This document shows, piece by piece, positions 1 to 6,979 of a DNA stretch of 33,517 nt. Source of the stretch: an uncultured Bacilli bacterium. Its GTDB lineage: Bacteria; Bacillota_I; Bacilli_A; RF39; UBA660. A program made the translations under genes and the position numbers. Positions within the stretch are counted from its first letter, which is position 1. Each line of letters begins with the position of its first letter. The stretch is from the NCBI GenBank assembly GCA_910587725.1, contig CAJUNG010000013.1:1-33517 (forward strand). Direction: 5' to 3'. The notes under the pieces were generated by a model. It had not been told where the DNA came from. It searched no databases and was given only the letters and a program-made list of their open reading frames with translations.

Positions 1-2
1 AA

Positions 3-32
3 ATTATTAATGAAGTAGAAATGAAAGGATAA
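3..32 (+). CDS. C-terminal tail of an unknown protein (partial)
   Basis: The reading frame is open from the window edge to a TAA at 30-32 and ends in INEVEMKG. Only nine or ten residues are visible, so nothing can be said of function. It is followed after three bases by the next small start codon, which suggests the end of a compact operon. It may equally be a chance open frame. Confidence 0.3.
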   Translation: MINEVEMKG

Positions 33-35
33 GAG

Positions 36-80
36 ATGCACTTAAAAAAAGAAAAATTTAATAAAAGGGGGGTGTTGTGA
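36..80 (+). CDS. Possible 14-residue micro-ORF in the element
   Basis: An ATG at 36 lies six bases after an AAAGGA site (24-29) and opens a 14-codon frame (MHLKKEKFNKRGVL). Its TGA (78-80) overlaps the GTG start of the next frame (77-79). The overlap and spacing look like translational coupling, but so short a frame could be chance. A role as leader peptide is only a guess. Confidence 0.25.
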   Translation: MHLKKEKFNKRGVL

Positions 81-208
81 AATGTAGTAAATTACATTTA
101 TTTAAACAAGGAATTACTTCATCATATCAAAATGTGATAAAAATTGTCATAAATTCTTTATCAATATTTGATTTAGATTTCATATGTTTAACTAAGGTGG
201 ATATATGA
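77..208 (+). CDS. Putative 43-residue protein of the element
   Basis: The frame starts at GTG 77, just behind a purine-rich site (AAAAGGGGGG, 63-72) that is a strong but closely spaced Shine-Dalgarno. It encodes 43 residues beginning MKCSKLHLF, with a hydrophobic middle (IKIVINSLSIF) and two cysteines, and ends at TGA 206-208. The stop overlaps the ATG of the next small frame in an ATGA arrangement, typical of coupled genes. I do not recognise the family. The overlap on both sides and the good ribosome sites favour a real gene, but length alone cannot prove it. Confidence 0.35.
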   Translation: MKCSKLHLFKQGITSSYQNVIKIVINSLSIFDLDFICLTKVDI

Positions 209-312
209 AAATAGAAAACGTAGTTTTTAATGATGAAGGTAAAACTCTTCAAGAGATTATAGAACAATTTTTAGTCCTATATTACAGTGAAACAGTTGTC
301 CAAAATGGATAA
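205..312 (+). CDS. Putative 35-residue protein upstream of the recombinase
   Basis: An AAGGTGG site (194-200) sits five bases before ATG 205. The frame runs 35 codons to TAA 310-312 and reads as a small acidic protein (MKIENVVFNDEGKTLQEII then EQFLVLYYSE), with an amphipathic helix likely in its middle. It is the best supported of the micro-ORFs: it has the best-placed ribosome site, an ATGA overlap with the frame before it, and a protein-like composition. Small accessory proteins next to large serine recombinases sometimes act as directionality factors, but nothing seen here proves that role. Function unknown. Confidence 0.5.
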   Translation: MKIENVVFNDEGKTLQEIIEQFLVLYYSETVVQNG

Positions 313-371
313 TTGAGGGATAGTAAAGGTACTAAAATGTATTGTTATTTATGAAAGTGAGATGATTAAAA

Positions 372-1961
372 ATGGGTAATGAAGTGTTTAGAGTAGGTAT
401 TTATTTAAGATTGTCTCGTGAGGATGAATTGAAGGGTGAAAGTGGAAGTATCAGTAATCAAAGAGATATTATTCACAAATATATAAGAGATAATAATCTA
501 TTGTATATAGATGAGTACGTTGATGATGGTGTCAGTGGTACGCAGTTTTATAATCGTGAAGGTTGGAACAGGTTAATCAATGATATTGAAAATAAACGTA
601 TTAATATGATTATAACTAAGGATTTATCAAGATTCGGAAGGAATGAAGGTCAACAACTTAGATATTTAGATTATTTTGATGAAATGGGAATTAGATATGT
701 CGCCATATTAGATAATGTAGATACGTTTGATGAATATAATACTTCAAATGAAATGATACCTTTAAATTGTTACTTTAATGAAAAACACGTAAGAGATACT
801 TCAAAGAAAATGAAAGCCAGTGTTCACAGTAAGAGAAGTCAAGGGAATTTTTTAGGTAAAACCGCTCCTTATGGTTATATCAAGGACCCTAACAATAAAT
901 ATAAATTGTTAGTTGATGAAAAAGCAGCAGAGGTAGTAAGAAGAATATTTAATTTATTTGTTAGTGGTAAAGGTATTTCGGAAATATCTAGAATATTAAC
1001 TGATGAACACGTTCCTATTCCAAGTGTTTATAAAAATCTTAATGTAGGTCAGAAGTCCGCAGCATATGGTATATGGGATTTAAGAACTATAAGTGATATG
1101 TTACAACTTCCTACCTACGTTGGAGATTTAACACAAGGAAGAACGAAGAAACCAAGTTATAAATCAAAGAGAAGAATAAGACCAAAAAAAGAAGATTGGA
1201 TAATATGTGAAGGAAAATGTCCCGCTATAATAGATAGAGAAACTTTTAATCTGGCTCAAGATATTTATAATAGAAACAAGAATCAAGGTAAGAATACTCA
1301 AGATATATTATTAAAAGGATTTGTTTATTGTAAAGAATGTGGTCATACAATAGGGTTTAGATTATATACCGCAACAACTCAGAAAAAGGGAGAGGTTACT
1401 AGATGCTATGGTAATTGTAATTTTTGGTCTAAACACAAGAAGTATGATGTCTGTACTCCTCATAATGTGAAATACTATGAATTAGAAGAATTAGTTCTTA
1501 ATGATATAAAACAGAAGTGTAAGAAGTATCTAAAAACTAACGATTTAAAAAGTGTTTTACAAAATAATGATAAAACTAAGAAACTTTTAACTGAATTAGA
1601 AATGAAGTTAAAAAAATTAGAAAATGAAGTTGAATTCAGTAGTAAAAAGAAAGAAGATTTATATAATGATAAATTAGAAGGTAATATTGATTTAGAAATG
1701 TATAAACGTATGAGTAATAGAATCACTGAAGAAACTTTGTTGAAGCAGCAAGAAATACAAGAAATAAATACTAAGATATATAATATAAAGAATAATATCA
1801 CGGGTATTGAAAAGAAGTACGATAAGATTATTAAGGACTATTTGGAAATGGAGAAACCAAGTATTCAGTTATTATCAAGTCTTCTTGATAAAATAGAGAT
1901 AGATGAGAATAAGAATATAACAATATATTATAAGTTCAAATCATTGGAAAATGGTTATTAA
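372..1961 (+). CDS. Large serine recombinase (resolvase/TnpX-like integrase)
   Basis: A 529-residue site-specific recombinase expected to integrate and excise the element through a serine-DNA intermediate. The N-terminal resolvase domain (about 7-160) has YLRLSRED with nucleophile Ser-15, and DLSRFGRN (84-91) carries the conserved arginines. A Recombinase domain follows (about 165-300). A zinc ribbon has cysteines at 320, 323, 345, 349 and 361, and a lysine/glutamate-rich coiled coil (about 395-490) precedes the C terminus. This order and length match the TnpX/TndX and phage large serine integrase family. An in-frame stop at 363-365 leaves ATG 372 as the first usable start, behind a weak AAAGTGAG site. 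It points toward the disrupted gene next door. It appears intact. Confidence 0.93.
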   Translation: MGNEVFRVGIYLRLSREDELKGESGSISNQRDIIHKYIRDNNLLYIDEYVDDGVSGTQFYNREGWNRLINDIENKRINMIITKDLSRFGRNEGQQLRYLDYFDEMGIRYVAILDNVDTFDEYNTSNEMIPLNCYFNEKHVRDTSKKMKASVHSKRSQGNFLGKTAPYGYIKDPNNKYKLLVDEKAAEVVRRIFNLFVSGKGISEISRILTDEHVPIPSVYKNLNVGQKSAAYGIWDLRTISDMLQLPTYVGDLTQGRTKKPSYKSKRRIRPKKEDWIICEGKCPAIIDRETFNLAQDIYNRNKNQGKNTQDILLKGFVYCKECGHTIGFRLYTATTQKKGEVTRCYGNCNFWSKHKKYDVCTPHNVKYYELEELVLNDIKQKCKKYLKTNDLKSVLQNNDKTKKLLTELEMKLKKLENEVEFSSKKKEDLYNDKLEGNIDLEMYKRMSNRITEETLLKQQEIQEINTKIYNIKNNITGIEKKYDKIIKDYLEMEKPSIQLLSSLLDKIEIDENKNITIYYKFKSLENGY

Positions 1962-1986
1962 TTTATAGTAAAAAGTTAAACCTTTT

Positions 1987-2853
1987 GTGGTCTATGTTTT
2001 AACACCAAGTTTAAATAAAAGTTTTAAATTTCAAAGTGATTGGCCATACAATAATTCCCAAGTCTATCTAATTAAATCGATTATTGACGATATCAAAAAT
2101 GATAAAGAACGAGACTTAGTAGAAAAAGATAATAGCTACATGATTACCGTAAAAGTAAATTATCCAAACAATCGAAGACTCGTAAGACAAGTGGTAATCG
2201 TCGATAAAGATTCAAATTTAAAAGAAGTGAAAGTCGTAGATGAAAGTGATATTACGCAAATGAAAATGACTTTTACGAATATTGATACATCGCCAAACAT
2301 CGAAAGTGGAACTTTTGACCTAAATAGCATTATGAAAATCAAACAAGAACAAACACCAACACCATCGCCTACACCAAGTCCAAGTACATCTCCATCAGCA
2401 AGTCCAAATCCAAGTGCAACGCCTAATCCGAGCACAAGTCCAAATCCAAGCGCAACACCAACACCATCACCAAATGGAAATGAATCAAATAATCAATCTG
2501 AGACTACTTCCATATTAGACGATTTTATTTATCCCCTTTATATACCAAGTGGAACAGCATTAGCCAATCAGGAAAAAATCAAAAAAGATGATGGAGAAAG
2601 AGTAATCATGACTTTCGATGGCGAAAAACCATTTTTGCTAGTACAGGAAACTTCTAGTATTCCTAAAGAATTAGAAATTATTCCTACCTTTGGAGAACCT
2701 TGCATATTAACTGATACCATTGCTGCATTAACCGATACATCTGTGACTTGGGCAAGCGGAGGAGTAGATTACTACTTAGTCAGTGATGTAATGAGTCAAG
2801 ATGAACTTTTAGATATTGCCAGAAGCGTTAGTGCAATTCCAACGATGAAGTAA
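1987..2853 (+). pseudogene. 5'-truncated LolA/GerS-like lipoprotein gene, cut by the element
   Basis: The frame is open from 1972, directly after a stop, and the first possible start is GTG 1987 without a ribosome site. The product begins in mid-domain: YVLTPSLNKSFKF followed by DWPYNNSQ resembles the core of LolA/GerS-like lipoprotein carriers, whose signal peptide and first hundred or so residues are missing. Residues 1-118 are the rest of that domain, 123-163 are a Pro/Ser/Thr linker, and 174-288 form a C-terminal domain (YPLYIPSGTALANQEKI; WASGGVDYYLV) like those of MucB/RseB or DUF4367 proteins. In other Firmicutes GerS-type proteins are envelope lipoproteins, some needed for spore germination. 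The 3' half shows no frameshift, so the break may be recent or reversible by excision. Confidence 0.7.
2353..2475 (+). repeat. Pro-Ser/Thr-rich low-complexity linker coding repeat
   Basis: About 41 codons alternate proline with serine, threonine, alanine or asparagine (TPSP, SPNPSATP and variants). Imperfect repeats such as CCAAATCCAAGCGCAACA recur. It encodes a flexible extracytoplasmic spacer between two domains of the truncated lipoprotein. Such tracts often vary in length between strains. Confidence 0.8.
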
Positions 2854-2873
2854 GAGAACATTCTTACTTTTTT
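2848..2873 (+). terminator. Rho-independent terminator after the lipoprotein fragment
   Basis: Perfect 8-bp stem AAGTAAGA/TCTTACTT with a six-base loop and a run of Ts. The left arm overlaps the stop codon. Confidence 0.85.
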
Positions 2874-3035
2874 CCATTTTTATTTCTGAGAATCTTTGTC
2901 TCTGAAAAAAAGTATATACTCCTAATATAACCAAAGGTGAAAAGAAAAACCATGAAAAAATGTCCTTTTTCTATCCTTCAACTAATCGATAAGTCAAAAA
3001 GAGATATCTCCCCAAGAATAGTTAAAAAAAGCTTA

Positions 3036-3065
3036 TTTACAATTTTACTCAACCCATGGTATAAT
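3036..3065 (+). promoter_or_regulatory. Sigma-A promoter for the 3089 gene
   Basis: TTTACA (3036-3041), an 18-base spacer and TATAAT (3060-3065). The distance to the ribosome site is very short, giving a minimal leader. Confidence 0.75.
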
Positions 3066-3088
3066 GACTATAGGTGGGAGATACAATC

Positions 3089-3634
3089 ATGAAAAAAGAA
3101 ACAAAGAAAAAAAATACAAAAACAATGAATAAAAAAGAATTCTATGGTAAAACTACTTATAGTGAGGAAACCAAGAGAGTAGTAAAAATAGCGGTTACTG
3201 TAGTGGTAATCCTTACTTTAGTATATTTATTAACTGCTCTAGCAACAGGAGAAATTAAACTTGGTAGCGAGAAAAAAGAAATCAAAGAACCAACGATTCA
3301 ATATGAAGAGATTATCGCTGGGGAAATAATGAATCGTAAAGAAGAAGAATACTATGTAATGACTTTTGCCTTTACGGATAAAAATGCCTCTAAATATATC
3401 AGCTTAAAAGATACCTACAGTAAAGAAGAAAAATCTCTTCCTGTATATTTAGTAGACCTAGACAGTGCATTTAACAAGAAAATTATTGCTGAAGAAGCAG
3501 AAAAATTCACCGAAAAACCAAGTAAAATTAGTGATTTAAAAGTCAATGGAGCAACAGTATTAAAAATCAAAAACGGAAAAGTAGTAGAGCGTGTAGAAGG
3601 AGAAGAAAAAATCAAAGCCCTTCTTTCCAAATAA
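3089..3634 (+). CDS. Membrane-anchored thioredoxin-like protein without CxxC
   Basis: ATG 3089 is chosen because GGTGGGAG (3073-3080) lies eight bases before it; the upstream in-frame GTG 3074 is inside that site. The 181-residue product has a Lys/Thr-rich cytoplasmic start, one membrane segment at about residues 32-51 (IAVTVVVILTLVYLLTALA) and an outer domain. The last 40 residues (VNGATVLKIKNGKVVERVEG) follow the C-terminal half of thioredoxins, where a cis-proline, a beta strand, the GK turn and a final helix occur. There is no CxxC and no cysteine at all, so no redox activity is expected. It may be a structural or chaperone-like envelope protein. It is likely co-transcribed with the tRNA 30 bases downstream. 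The fold assignment is from pattern only. Confidence 0.75.
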   Translation: MKKETKKKNTKTMNKKEFYGKTTYSEETKRVVKIAVTVVVILTLVYLLTALATGEIKLGSEKKEIKEPTIQYEEIIAGEIMNRKEEEYYVMTFAFTDKNASKYISLKDTYSKEEKSLPVYLVDLDSAFNKKIIAEEAEKFTEKPSKISDLKVNGATVLKIKNGKVVERVEGEEKIKALLSK

Positions 3635-3664
3635 TCATCGAGGGAAAAAAATTCCTTCGCAATT

Positions 3665-3741
3665 GCCTTAATAGCTCAGTTGGTTAGAGCACTTGACTGT
3701 TAATCAAGGGGTCCTAGGTTCAAGTCCTAGTTGAGGCGCCA
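3665..3741 (+). tRNA. tRNA-Asn (anticodon GTT)
   Basis: The acceptor stem GCCTTAA (3665-3671) pairs with TTGAGGC (3731-3737) with one G-T wobble. The D arm starts GCTC. The anticodon stem CTTGA/TCAAG encloses loop CTGTTAA with anticodon GTT at 3699-3701. The T arm CTAGG/CCTAG carries TTCAAGT. Discriminator G and CCA (3739-3741) are encoded. A 7-bp hairpin (3640-3658, GAGGGAA/TTCCTTC) lies just before it and could mark a processing point, as the tRNA seems to be transcribed with the gene upstream. Confidence 0.97.
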
Positions 3742-3751
3742 GATAAAAAGC

Positions 3752-3779
3752 AAAATATCCAAAACCTGGGTATTTTTTT
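3752..3779 (+). terminator. Terminator after tRNA-Asn
   Basis: AAAATATCC pairs with GGGTATTTT (one wobble) around a seven-base loop, followed by a T run. Confidence 0.8.
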
Positions 3780-3803
3780 CTTATGAAAATTGCGAGATAA
3801 TAA

Positions 3804-3832
3804 TTGACGGATACCCCTTCTCATAGTATAAT
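3804..3832 (+). promoter_or_regulatory. Sigma-A promoter for the 3864-5169 gene pair
   Basis: TTGACG (3804-3809), a 17-base spacer and TATAAT (3827-3832), both near consensus. Confidence 0.85.
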
Positions 3833-3863
3833 GTATATTAAAGATAGAAAGAGGTGCATGAAG

Positions 3864-4502
3864 ATGTATACAAACGAAGTAGTCAGAGAATCTAGCAGTA
3901 AATTTTCGAAAGTAATTAGTGATTACATCAAGACCTTAGAGCTAAATAACAAGCAAATTGATAGTCGACTTGCCTATAGAGCTGCAATTGAGAAAGCTAA
4001 ATCGTCAGGTAACATAGAAGACGTTTTAAATGCGAAAGAAATATTAAAGGCAGTAGATAAAGCAACAGAAGAACAAATCGATATCATCAACTTCTTTGTA
4101 CAAAACGGAGCACCAGATATCGAACAAGTATCTCTTGCCAAAGAAAAAATTGCTAGTAGTAGTGGAGTAAACGACTTTCTAGATAAAACAAAAAAAGATG
4201 TAAATAGCAAAAAAAATATAGAAGATTCCTTAAATGAATGTCATAAAATTACGAAAGACGAAGACTATAGCTTTGATTACTTTTTAAGACTTCTAGAATT
4301 TAGTCCGTTAACAGAAGAAGAAAAAATTGATGTATTAATGAAAGAGGCCTATAAAAGCTGTAAAGAAGGAATCAAAAAGCCAATAAGAATCGAAGAAGAA
4401 CCACAAGAAGATTTAACCATCAAAACTGCAGATAGCGTTTACGTACAAACGGCATCTCCAGCAAAAATTGAAGATAGTGAAAGTGTTTTAGTAGCAGTAT
4501 AA
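3864..4502 (+). CDS. Unknown acidic helical protein, 212 residues
   Basis: The start is set at ATG 3864 (MYTNEVVRESS) because AAAGAGG (3848-3854) is nine bases away; the ATG at 3858 is too close to it. The product has no signal peptide or membrane segment. It is rich in Lys, Glu, Asp and Ser and looks almost wholly alpha-helical up to about residue 165. The tail is acidic and probably disordered (EEEPQEDLTIK) and ends in hydrophobic residues (SVLVAV). I do not recognise the family. It heads a two-gene operon with the coiled-coil protein 22 bases downstream, which also has a good ribosome site, so the two may work together. Likely cytoplasmic. Confidence 0.85.
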   Translation: MYTNEVVRESSSKFSKVISDYIKTLELNNKQIDSRLAYRAAIEKAKSSGNIEDVLNAKEILKAVDKATEEQIDIINFFVQNGAPDIEQVSLAKEKIASSSGVNDFLDKTKKDVNSKKNIEDSLNECHKITKDEDYSFDYFLRLLEFSPLTEEEKIDVLMKEAYKSCKEGIKKPIRIEEEPQEDLTIKTADSVYVQTASPAKIEDSESVLVAV

Positions 4503-4524
4503 AAAGAAATGGAGGGTAGATAAA

Positions 4525-5169
4525 ATGAAATTAGAAGAAATCATAAGATTAAAACTAGAGAAGTTGTACAAAGAATATGAAACAATGCAAAAAGCCCATA
4601 ATCCAGATAGAATCAAAAAATTAGAAAGCGATGTTTCAACACTAGAAAATCTATTAAAAAACGTAGAACAAGATATGAACAATTTTAAAAATTTAACTCC
4701 TGAAGCTATTGTAGACATTTTAGCAGATAACCACTTATTAGGGGAAAATTTAGCAAAAGATAAACTATTAGAAGATATTCGTGTAATTAAATTAGTCCTA
4801 AAAGCAAAATATGAAAATAGTTTAAAAGTAGAAATGACAGAAAAACAAGTCAACACCTTAAGAGGATTAATGAGAAATGCCAAAGAAGGAAAAATGACCT
4901 TACAAGCGACACTAAACATTAAATTAAAAGAACTCAAAGTCGTAGAACAAAAAATAGAAATCTGTGGAAATACGATTCATAGTTTAGAGAGTATGATAAC
5001 CAAATTAAATACAAAAGAAGGAAATTCTCGTTTTGACCAAGATGAATTCCAAGCCTTTTATCAAATTATGCTCGATAAAGATGTTTCTAATGAAGTGAAG
5101 AAAAGTGCATTGATTGAACTAAAACGATACAACGATGAAAAGCTACGTTTGGCAAATAGCACAAGATAA
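4525..5169 (+). CDS. Unknown coiled-coil protein, 214 residues
   Basis: GGAGGG (4511-4516) lies eight bases before ATG 4525. The product is cytoplasmic and dominated by heptad-like Leu/Lys/Glu helices: one coiled coil at about 1-60 (IIRLKLEKLYKEYETMQ), then a helical middle, and a second at about 105-165 (LNIKLKELKVVEQKIE). A short C-terminal helical region follows. No catalytic motif is visible and the family is not recognised. It shares a promoter and terminator with the helical protein upstream, which suggests a structural pair. Scaffold or nucleoid-associated roles are possible but unsupported. Confidence 0.85.
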   Translation: MKLEEIIRLKLEKLYKEYETMQKAHNPDRIKKLESDVSTLENLLKNVEQDMNNFKNLTPEAIVDILADNHLLGENLAKDKLLEDIRVIKLVLKAKYENSLKVEMTEKQVNTLRGLMRNAKEGKMTLQATLNIKLKELKVVEQKIEICGNTIHSLESMITKLNTKEGNSRFDQDEFQAFYQIMLDKDVSNEVKKSALIELKRYNDEKLRLANSTR

Positions 5170-5236
5170 GAAAAAATAAATCTTAGGGATATAGAACACC
5201 GCGAACATTTTTAACCCTAATTACAGTAAAAAACTG

Positions 5237-5269
5237 AAAATTCGAAAAGTAAAAATTTTCGAATTTTTT
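5237..5269 (+). terminator. Terminator after the coiled-coil gene
   Basis: Perfect 12-bp stem (AAAATTCGAAAA with TTTTCGAATTTT), a seven-base loop and a T run. Confidence 0.9.
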
Positions 5270-5299
5270 CATAATATTATTCTAAATTTATCAGAGTTG

Positions 5300-5308
5300 T
5301 GATAAAAT
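5300..5308 (+). promoter_or_regulatory. Extended -10 promoter for the S41 protease
   Basis: TGATAAAAT joins a TGn extension to TAAAAT (5303-5308). The only -35 candidate, TTCTAA at 5280-5285, is weak. Confidence 0.5.
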
Positions 5309-5335
5309 GAAATAGAAAGTATAAAGAGGTGCAAG

Positions 5336-6859
5336 ATGGAAGAGGAAAATAAAAAAAAGCGTGCCGTAAAAAAAACAGTAGAAAAAGAAGAAAATTCAAC
5401 ACCTAAAAATAATAAAGAACAAACGCCAAAAAAGAGAAGTAATGGGGCAAAGAAAAAAGAATCCACAAAAGAAACAGGGAAAAAAGAAAATCCGAGCAAA
5501 GTAAATACGAGCCAGGAGAAAAAAACAACGAAGGTAGCAAAAGAGGAAAAACCAAAAAAAGAAACTCCTCTAGCAGAAGAAAAGACTCAGGTTAAGGCAA
5601 ACGAAGAAAAAAAAGAGAAAAAAATAGAGAAAAAAGAACCTGAAGTTATTGAAGTAATTGTGGAAAAACCAAGTGGATTTAATGTTTTAGAAGTCGTCAT
5701 TATTATGTTCATTACCCTTTGCTTTGGGGGATTATTAGGAAGTGCCTTAACCTATGCAGTTGCGAATAAAAATGAAATTATTACAAGTATTCCAAGTGAA
5801 CTAAAAGAATTCGTAAATACCTATAACAATATCAAAGAAGAATACTATGAAGAAGTCGATGAAAAAAAATTACTAGATGCCGGAATTAAAGGAATGATTG
5901 GTTATCTTGGAGATAAATACTCAGTTTATATGGACCAAGAAACAAGTGAAGAATTTAACGAAAAAGTAGAAGGTGAATATGTAGGAATCGGTAGTGAAAT
6001 AAGACGAATGACCGATGGAACTACAATTATTTCCAATCCATTCGAAAATGGTCCAGCACAAAAAGCAGGATTACAAGTAGGAGATGTGATTTTAAAAATC
6101 AATGGGGTAGAAATTGGGGATAAAACCTTACAACAGATATCTTCTGAGGTTAAAGGAAAAGCAGGAACTAGTGTTTTAATTACAGTAAAACGTGGAGAAG
6201 AAGAACTAGAAGTAACCGTCATTAGAGAAAATGTGGAAATTAGTTCAGTTTATCATAAAACTTATCTTGAAAATGAGAAGAAAATCGGATATATCCGAAT
6301 TGATATCTTTGCAGCAAATACGACAAAACAATTTGAACAGGCCCTATTAGAACTAGAAAAAGAAGAAATTCAAGCACTTGCCATCGATGTACGAAATAAC
6401 TCCGGAGGATATTTATCAACCGTAAAAGACATTGCTTCCCTCTTCTTAAAAAAAGGAGATAATATCTATCAGTTAGATACCAAAGGAAATATAGAAATAA
6501 TCAAAGATAATACAAATGCCAGTAGAACTTATCCCGTTGCAGTAATCATTAATCAAGCGAGTGCATCAGCATCAGAAATTCTAGCATCGGCAATCAAAGA
6601 AAGTTATGTCGGAGGAGAAGTTGTAGGTGTTCATTCTTATGGAAAAGGAACCGTACAAAAAGCTTATGATTTATCTAGTGGAGTTACCGTAAAATATACG
6701 ATTCAAAAGTGGTTAACACCAAATGGAAATTGGATTCATGAAACCGGAGTAACACCGACGAAAGAAGTAACCTTAGATAGTATCTACTATGAAAATCCTG
6801 TTGAAGAAAATGATAATCAATTAAAAGAAGCAATCAAACTCTTAGGAGAAAAAGAGTAA
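5336..6859 (+). CDS. CtpA-type C-terminal processing protease (S41, PDZ)
   Basis: A 507-residue membrane-anchored serine protease that should act outside the membrane on the C-terminal ends of envelope or secreted proteins. Residues 1-105 are a cytoplasmic stretch very rich in Lys, Glu and Thr, and a membrane segment covers about 115-142. A helical linker leads to a PDZ domain (about 210-300, GPAQKAGLQVGDVILKING). The S41 core (about 310-480) carries Ser-411 in SASASEI and Lys-437 in YGKGTVQ, with Gln-441; by alignment with CtpB-type enzymes these form the catalytic site. AGAGGTG before ATG 5336 fixes the start. The charged N terminus is much longer than in Bacillus CtpA/CtpB, which have only a short one. 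It stands alone between its own promoter and terminator. Confidence 0.95.
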   Translation: MEEENKKKRAVKKTVEKEENSTPKNNKEQTPKKRSNGAKKKESTKETGKKENPSKVNTSQEKKTTKVAKEEKPKKETPLAEEKTQVKANEEKKEKKIEKKEPEVIEVIVEKPSGFNVLEVVIIMFITLCFGGLLGSALTYAVANKNEIITSIPSELKEFVNTYNNIKEEYYEEVDEKKLLDAGIKGMIGYLGDKYSVYMDQETSEEFNEKVEGEYVGIGSEIRRMTDGTTIISNPFENGPAQKAGLQVGDVILKINGVEIGDKTLQQISSEVKGKAGTSVLITVKRGEEELEVTVIRENVEISSVYHKTYLENEKKIGYIRIDIFAANTTKQFEQALLELEKEEIQALAIDVRNNSGGYLSTVKDIASLFLKKGDNIYQLDTKGNIEIIKDNTNASRTYPVAVIINQASASASEILASAIKESYVGGEVVGVHSYGKGTVQKAYDLSSGVTVKYTIQKWLTPNGNWIHETGVTPTKEVTLDSIYYENPVEENDNQLKEAIKLLGEKE

Positions 6860-6871
6860 TGCTTCTTTTTT
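6849..6871 (+). terminator. Probable weak terminator after the S41 protease
   Basis: AAAAAGAG pairs with TTCTTTTT (one wobble) around the stop codon region, with a T run. Confidence 0.5.
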
Positions 6872-6926
6872 GATGACAGAATTTGACAGAAAAAAAGTAG
6901 AAAATGAAGGGAAAATAAGTTTTTTC

Positions 6927-6955
6927 TTGACAATCGCACCATTTCTTTAGATAAT
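6927..6955 (+). promoter_or_regulatory. Sigma-A promoter for the 6980 gene
   Basis: Consensus TTGACA (6927-6932), a 17-base spacer and GATAAT (6950-6955). Confidence 0.85.
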
Positions 6956-6979
6956 TAAATTAAGATAAGGAGGCAGGGT

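Larger units (their letters stand above)
1..1975 (+). mobile_element. Right-hand end of an element integrated by a large serine recombinase
   Basis: The stretch holds the tail of a reading frame, a chain of micro-ORFs and a 529-residue serine recombinase. It is followed almost at once by a gene that has lost its 5' end. A recombinase at one extremity, aimed at the disrupted target, is the usual layout of Tn4451/CTn-like and phage elements that use large serine recombinases. The other end lies left of the window, so the class of element (ICE, transposon or prophage remnant) cannot be judged. The right boundary is placed between the recombinase stop (1961) and about 1990, where target-gene sequence is recognisable. 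No att core could be fixed without the empty site. Confidence 0.65.

Noticed and set aside
337..354. Five-codon frame MYCYL before the recombinase as a leader peptide
   Set aside because: It has an AAAGGT site, but no attenuator hairpins or repeated regulatory codons; kept only as part of the micro-ORF observation.
2160..2435. Long antisense frame across the Pro/Ser repeat (Gly/Leu/Val-rich product)
   Set aside because: It is a by-product of the repetitive CCA/AGT codons on the plus strand and has no ribosome site.
2952..3092. A 46-codon plus-strand frame ending in an overlap with the ATG of the 3089 gene
   Set aside because: Its ribosome site is poorly spaced (13 bases) and its second half is the promoter and ribosome site of the next gene, giving an unprotein-like end. 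Judged chance.
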